Shown here: piece after piece, positions 62,809 to 64,000 of the stretch | Position numbering within the stretch: position 1 is the first letter of the stretch | Layout: each line of letters opens with the position of its first letter | Assembly (NCBI RefSeq): GCF_002099425.1 | Contig: NW_018344254.1 | Span: forward strand, 2,097,501 to 2,161,500 | Origin: Phascolarctos cinereus | Lineage: Eukaryota > Chordata > Mammalia > Diprotodontia > Phascolarctidae | DNA: 64,000 nt | Reading direction: 5' to 3' | Notes under the pieces: model-generated | The model's database searches: none | What the model was told of the DNA's origin: nothing | What the model saw: the letters and a program-made list of their open reading frames with translations, nothing else | Position numbers and translations under genes: made by a program

Positions 62809-63194
62809 TGGTGGGGGTAACTTTGATCAGGAGTATACTGGTAAATATTTAACAACTGGCTGGGGGGAGGGGCTGGAACCACCTACCCACCTTGGACTTT
62901 TAGGTGTAATTTAAATTATTAACACTTTCCCCATCACTTTTTAAAGTCTGTTCAATCAGCAAAACAATAAATCAAACCTTGATTTGTAGCCTAAGGTGTA
63001 AATGCTCACATTGAAAACTGAACAGTCACCCCATCTGGATACTGCTGCCTCTGGTCTATGAGGAACTTGGGAGGAGATGAAGTGTTAACTGTCATCTGTA
63101 AAGAGTTTGTGTTTTAGCTGTCAGAGGCAAAGAGGCTGAGCTTTCACATTCATCTGCTAAGAGACTGGAGGTCTAACTGCCATTCCAGAGCAGG

Positions 63195-63330
63195 GGTCTG
63201 GTGAAGCCCAGGGACCCTTTCTCAGAATAATGCATTTAAATGCGTAAGATAAAATATATAGGATTACAAAGGCAACCTATTGGATTGAATTATGATGATC
63301 AAAATTTTTTTTAAAAGTTCACAGACCTCT
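63195..63330 (+). mobile_element. Unclassified ancient repeat, copy 4
   Basis: CAGGGACCCTTTCTCAGAAT, AATGCATTTAAATGCGTAAG and GATTACAAAGGCAACCTATT share segments with copies at 15490 and 56450, with parts in the other orientation. Confidence 0.45.
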
Positions 63331-63487
63331 AATCAAGAGTACCAGTGAACAGTGATGGTTTTTAGAGAAATTTTGAGAAGATAGAAAGATAATAGAAAGA
63401 AAATTTATTTCCCAAGAGAACTGTCTTTACTCTTATGGTAAAACACCATAAAGACAATTTCTTGAGGAATCTTTTTGAGGAGATTGG

Positions 63488-63700
63488 AGAGTTATTAATC
63501 AGTTCCTATGTGCCAGGTACTGTGCTAAGTATGGGAATATGGGGGGAGGGCAAAGCCACAGTCCCTGCCCTCAAGGAGGTCACAGCATGCAAAAAAAAAA
63601 AGCCAGGAGGCAGAGGTGAGGAGGGAGGGCATTCTAGGCACGGGAGACTGCCACAGCAAAAGCCCAGAGTCAAGAGATGCAGTGTTGTGAGCAAGGAGCT
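63488..63700 (-). mobile_element. L2 LINE 3' fragment, antisense
   Basis: AGTTCCTATGTGCCAGGTAC, GTCCCTGCCCTCAAGGAGGT and an A-run at 63590. Past the run, AGCCAGGAGGCAGAGGTGAG continues the L2 order. Confidence 0.75.
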
Positions 63701-63835
63701 ATAATCAGCCCTTTCCATACATGAGGATTGTAGGCTTGCCTTCCTTTCCATGGTGGAGACACACCAAAGTGGGATTTCTTAACCTTGCAGTGTATATAAA
63801 AACTAAGTCAGAGAGTAAAGTCGCAAAACCGGTGT

Positions 63836-64000
63836 TAGGTGGTGCTAGGTGGTGCCACAGCGAGTAGAGCCCTTTCCCTGGAGCCAGAAGACTCATCTTC
63901 CTGAGTCCTAGCTGTATGACCCTGAGCAAATCATTGAACCCTGTTTGTCTCAGTTTCCTCATCTGTAAAATGAGCTGAAGAAGGAAATGGCAAACCACTC
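63836..64000 (+). mobile_element. Marsupial SINE with RTE-type tail, cut by the window end
   Basis: GGTGCTAGGTGGTGCCACAG head, AGCTGTATGACCCTGAGCAA, CAGTTTCCTCATCTGTAAAA, then GGAAATGGCAAACCACTC at the last bases. The RTE-like end lies beyond 64000. Confidence 0.85.

Noticed and set aside
31000-64000. DHCR24 exons upstream of TMEM61
   Set aside because: No frame resembled the FAD-binding oxidoreductase sequence.

Overview
This is nuclear DNA of a mammal, almost certainly a marsupial. The base composition, spliced gene structure and repeats (L2, CR1/L3, MIR/CORE-SINEs) are mammalian. Two signs point to marsupials: tRNA-like SINEs starting GGGCAGCTAGGTGGCACAG, and SINEs whose 3' tail resembles RTE/BovB. 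The L1 copies also match marsupial L1 as I remember it. I cannot fix the species. The repeat names come from memory of family consensus sequences, not from a database search.

One protein-coding gene is supported: TMEM61, on the minus strand. Exon 2 (22182-22561) and exon 3 (9091-9343) have good splice sites in compatible phase. They encode a two-pass membrane protein that is clearly similar to human TMEM61. The best exon 1 is a tiny one at 24652-24657 (Met-Lys) followed by a strong donor. With it the protein is 212 residues; human TMEM61 is about 210. In human the gene lies between DHCR24 and BSND. By synteny BSND should lie left of position 1 and DHCR24 right of 64000. I see no exon of either in the window.

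Layout. 1-9000: downstream flank, with an antisense L1 fragment, a possible LTR fossil, and an L1 inserted into a CR1/L3 copy with clean target-site duplications. 9091-24657: TMEM61, with a 12.8 kb intron 2 full of SINEs, CR1/L3 and nested L2 copies and a striking 33-bp minisatellite at 20156-20551. 24658-31000: upstream flank with a possible promoter next to exon 1 and a GC-rich CpG island near 30.0-30.9 kb. 31000-64000: intergenic, with L1, L2, CR1/L3, SINEs, LTR fossils, a hAT end and many microsatellites.

The most unusual signal is a dispersed family of 33-bp tandem units, found at seven or more places and in both orientations. The unit matches the 3' tail of MIR-like SINEs, and in places the tail has expanded into true minisatellites. 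This looks like a SINE tail that seeds VNTRs. I did not find a new protein system; most long open frames here are repeat-derived or simple-sequence artefacts.
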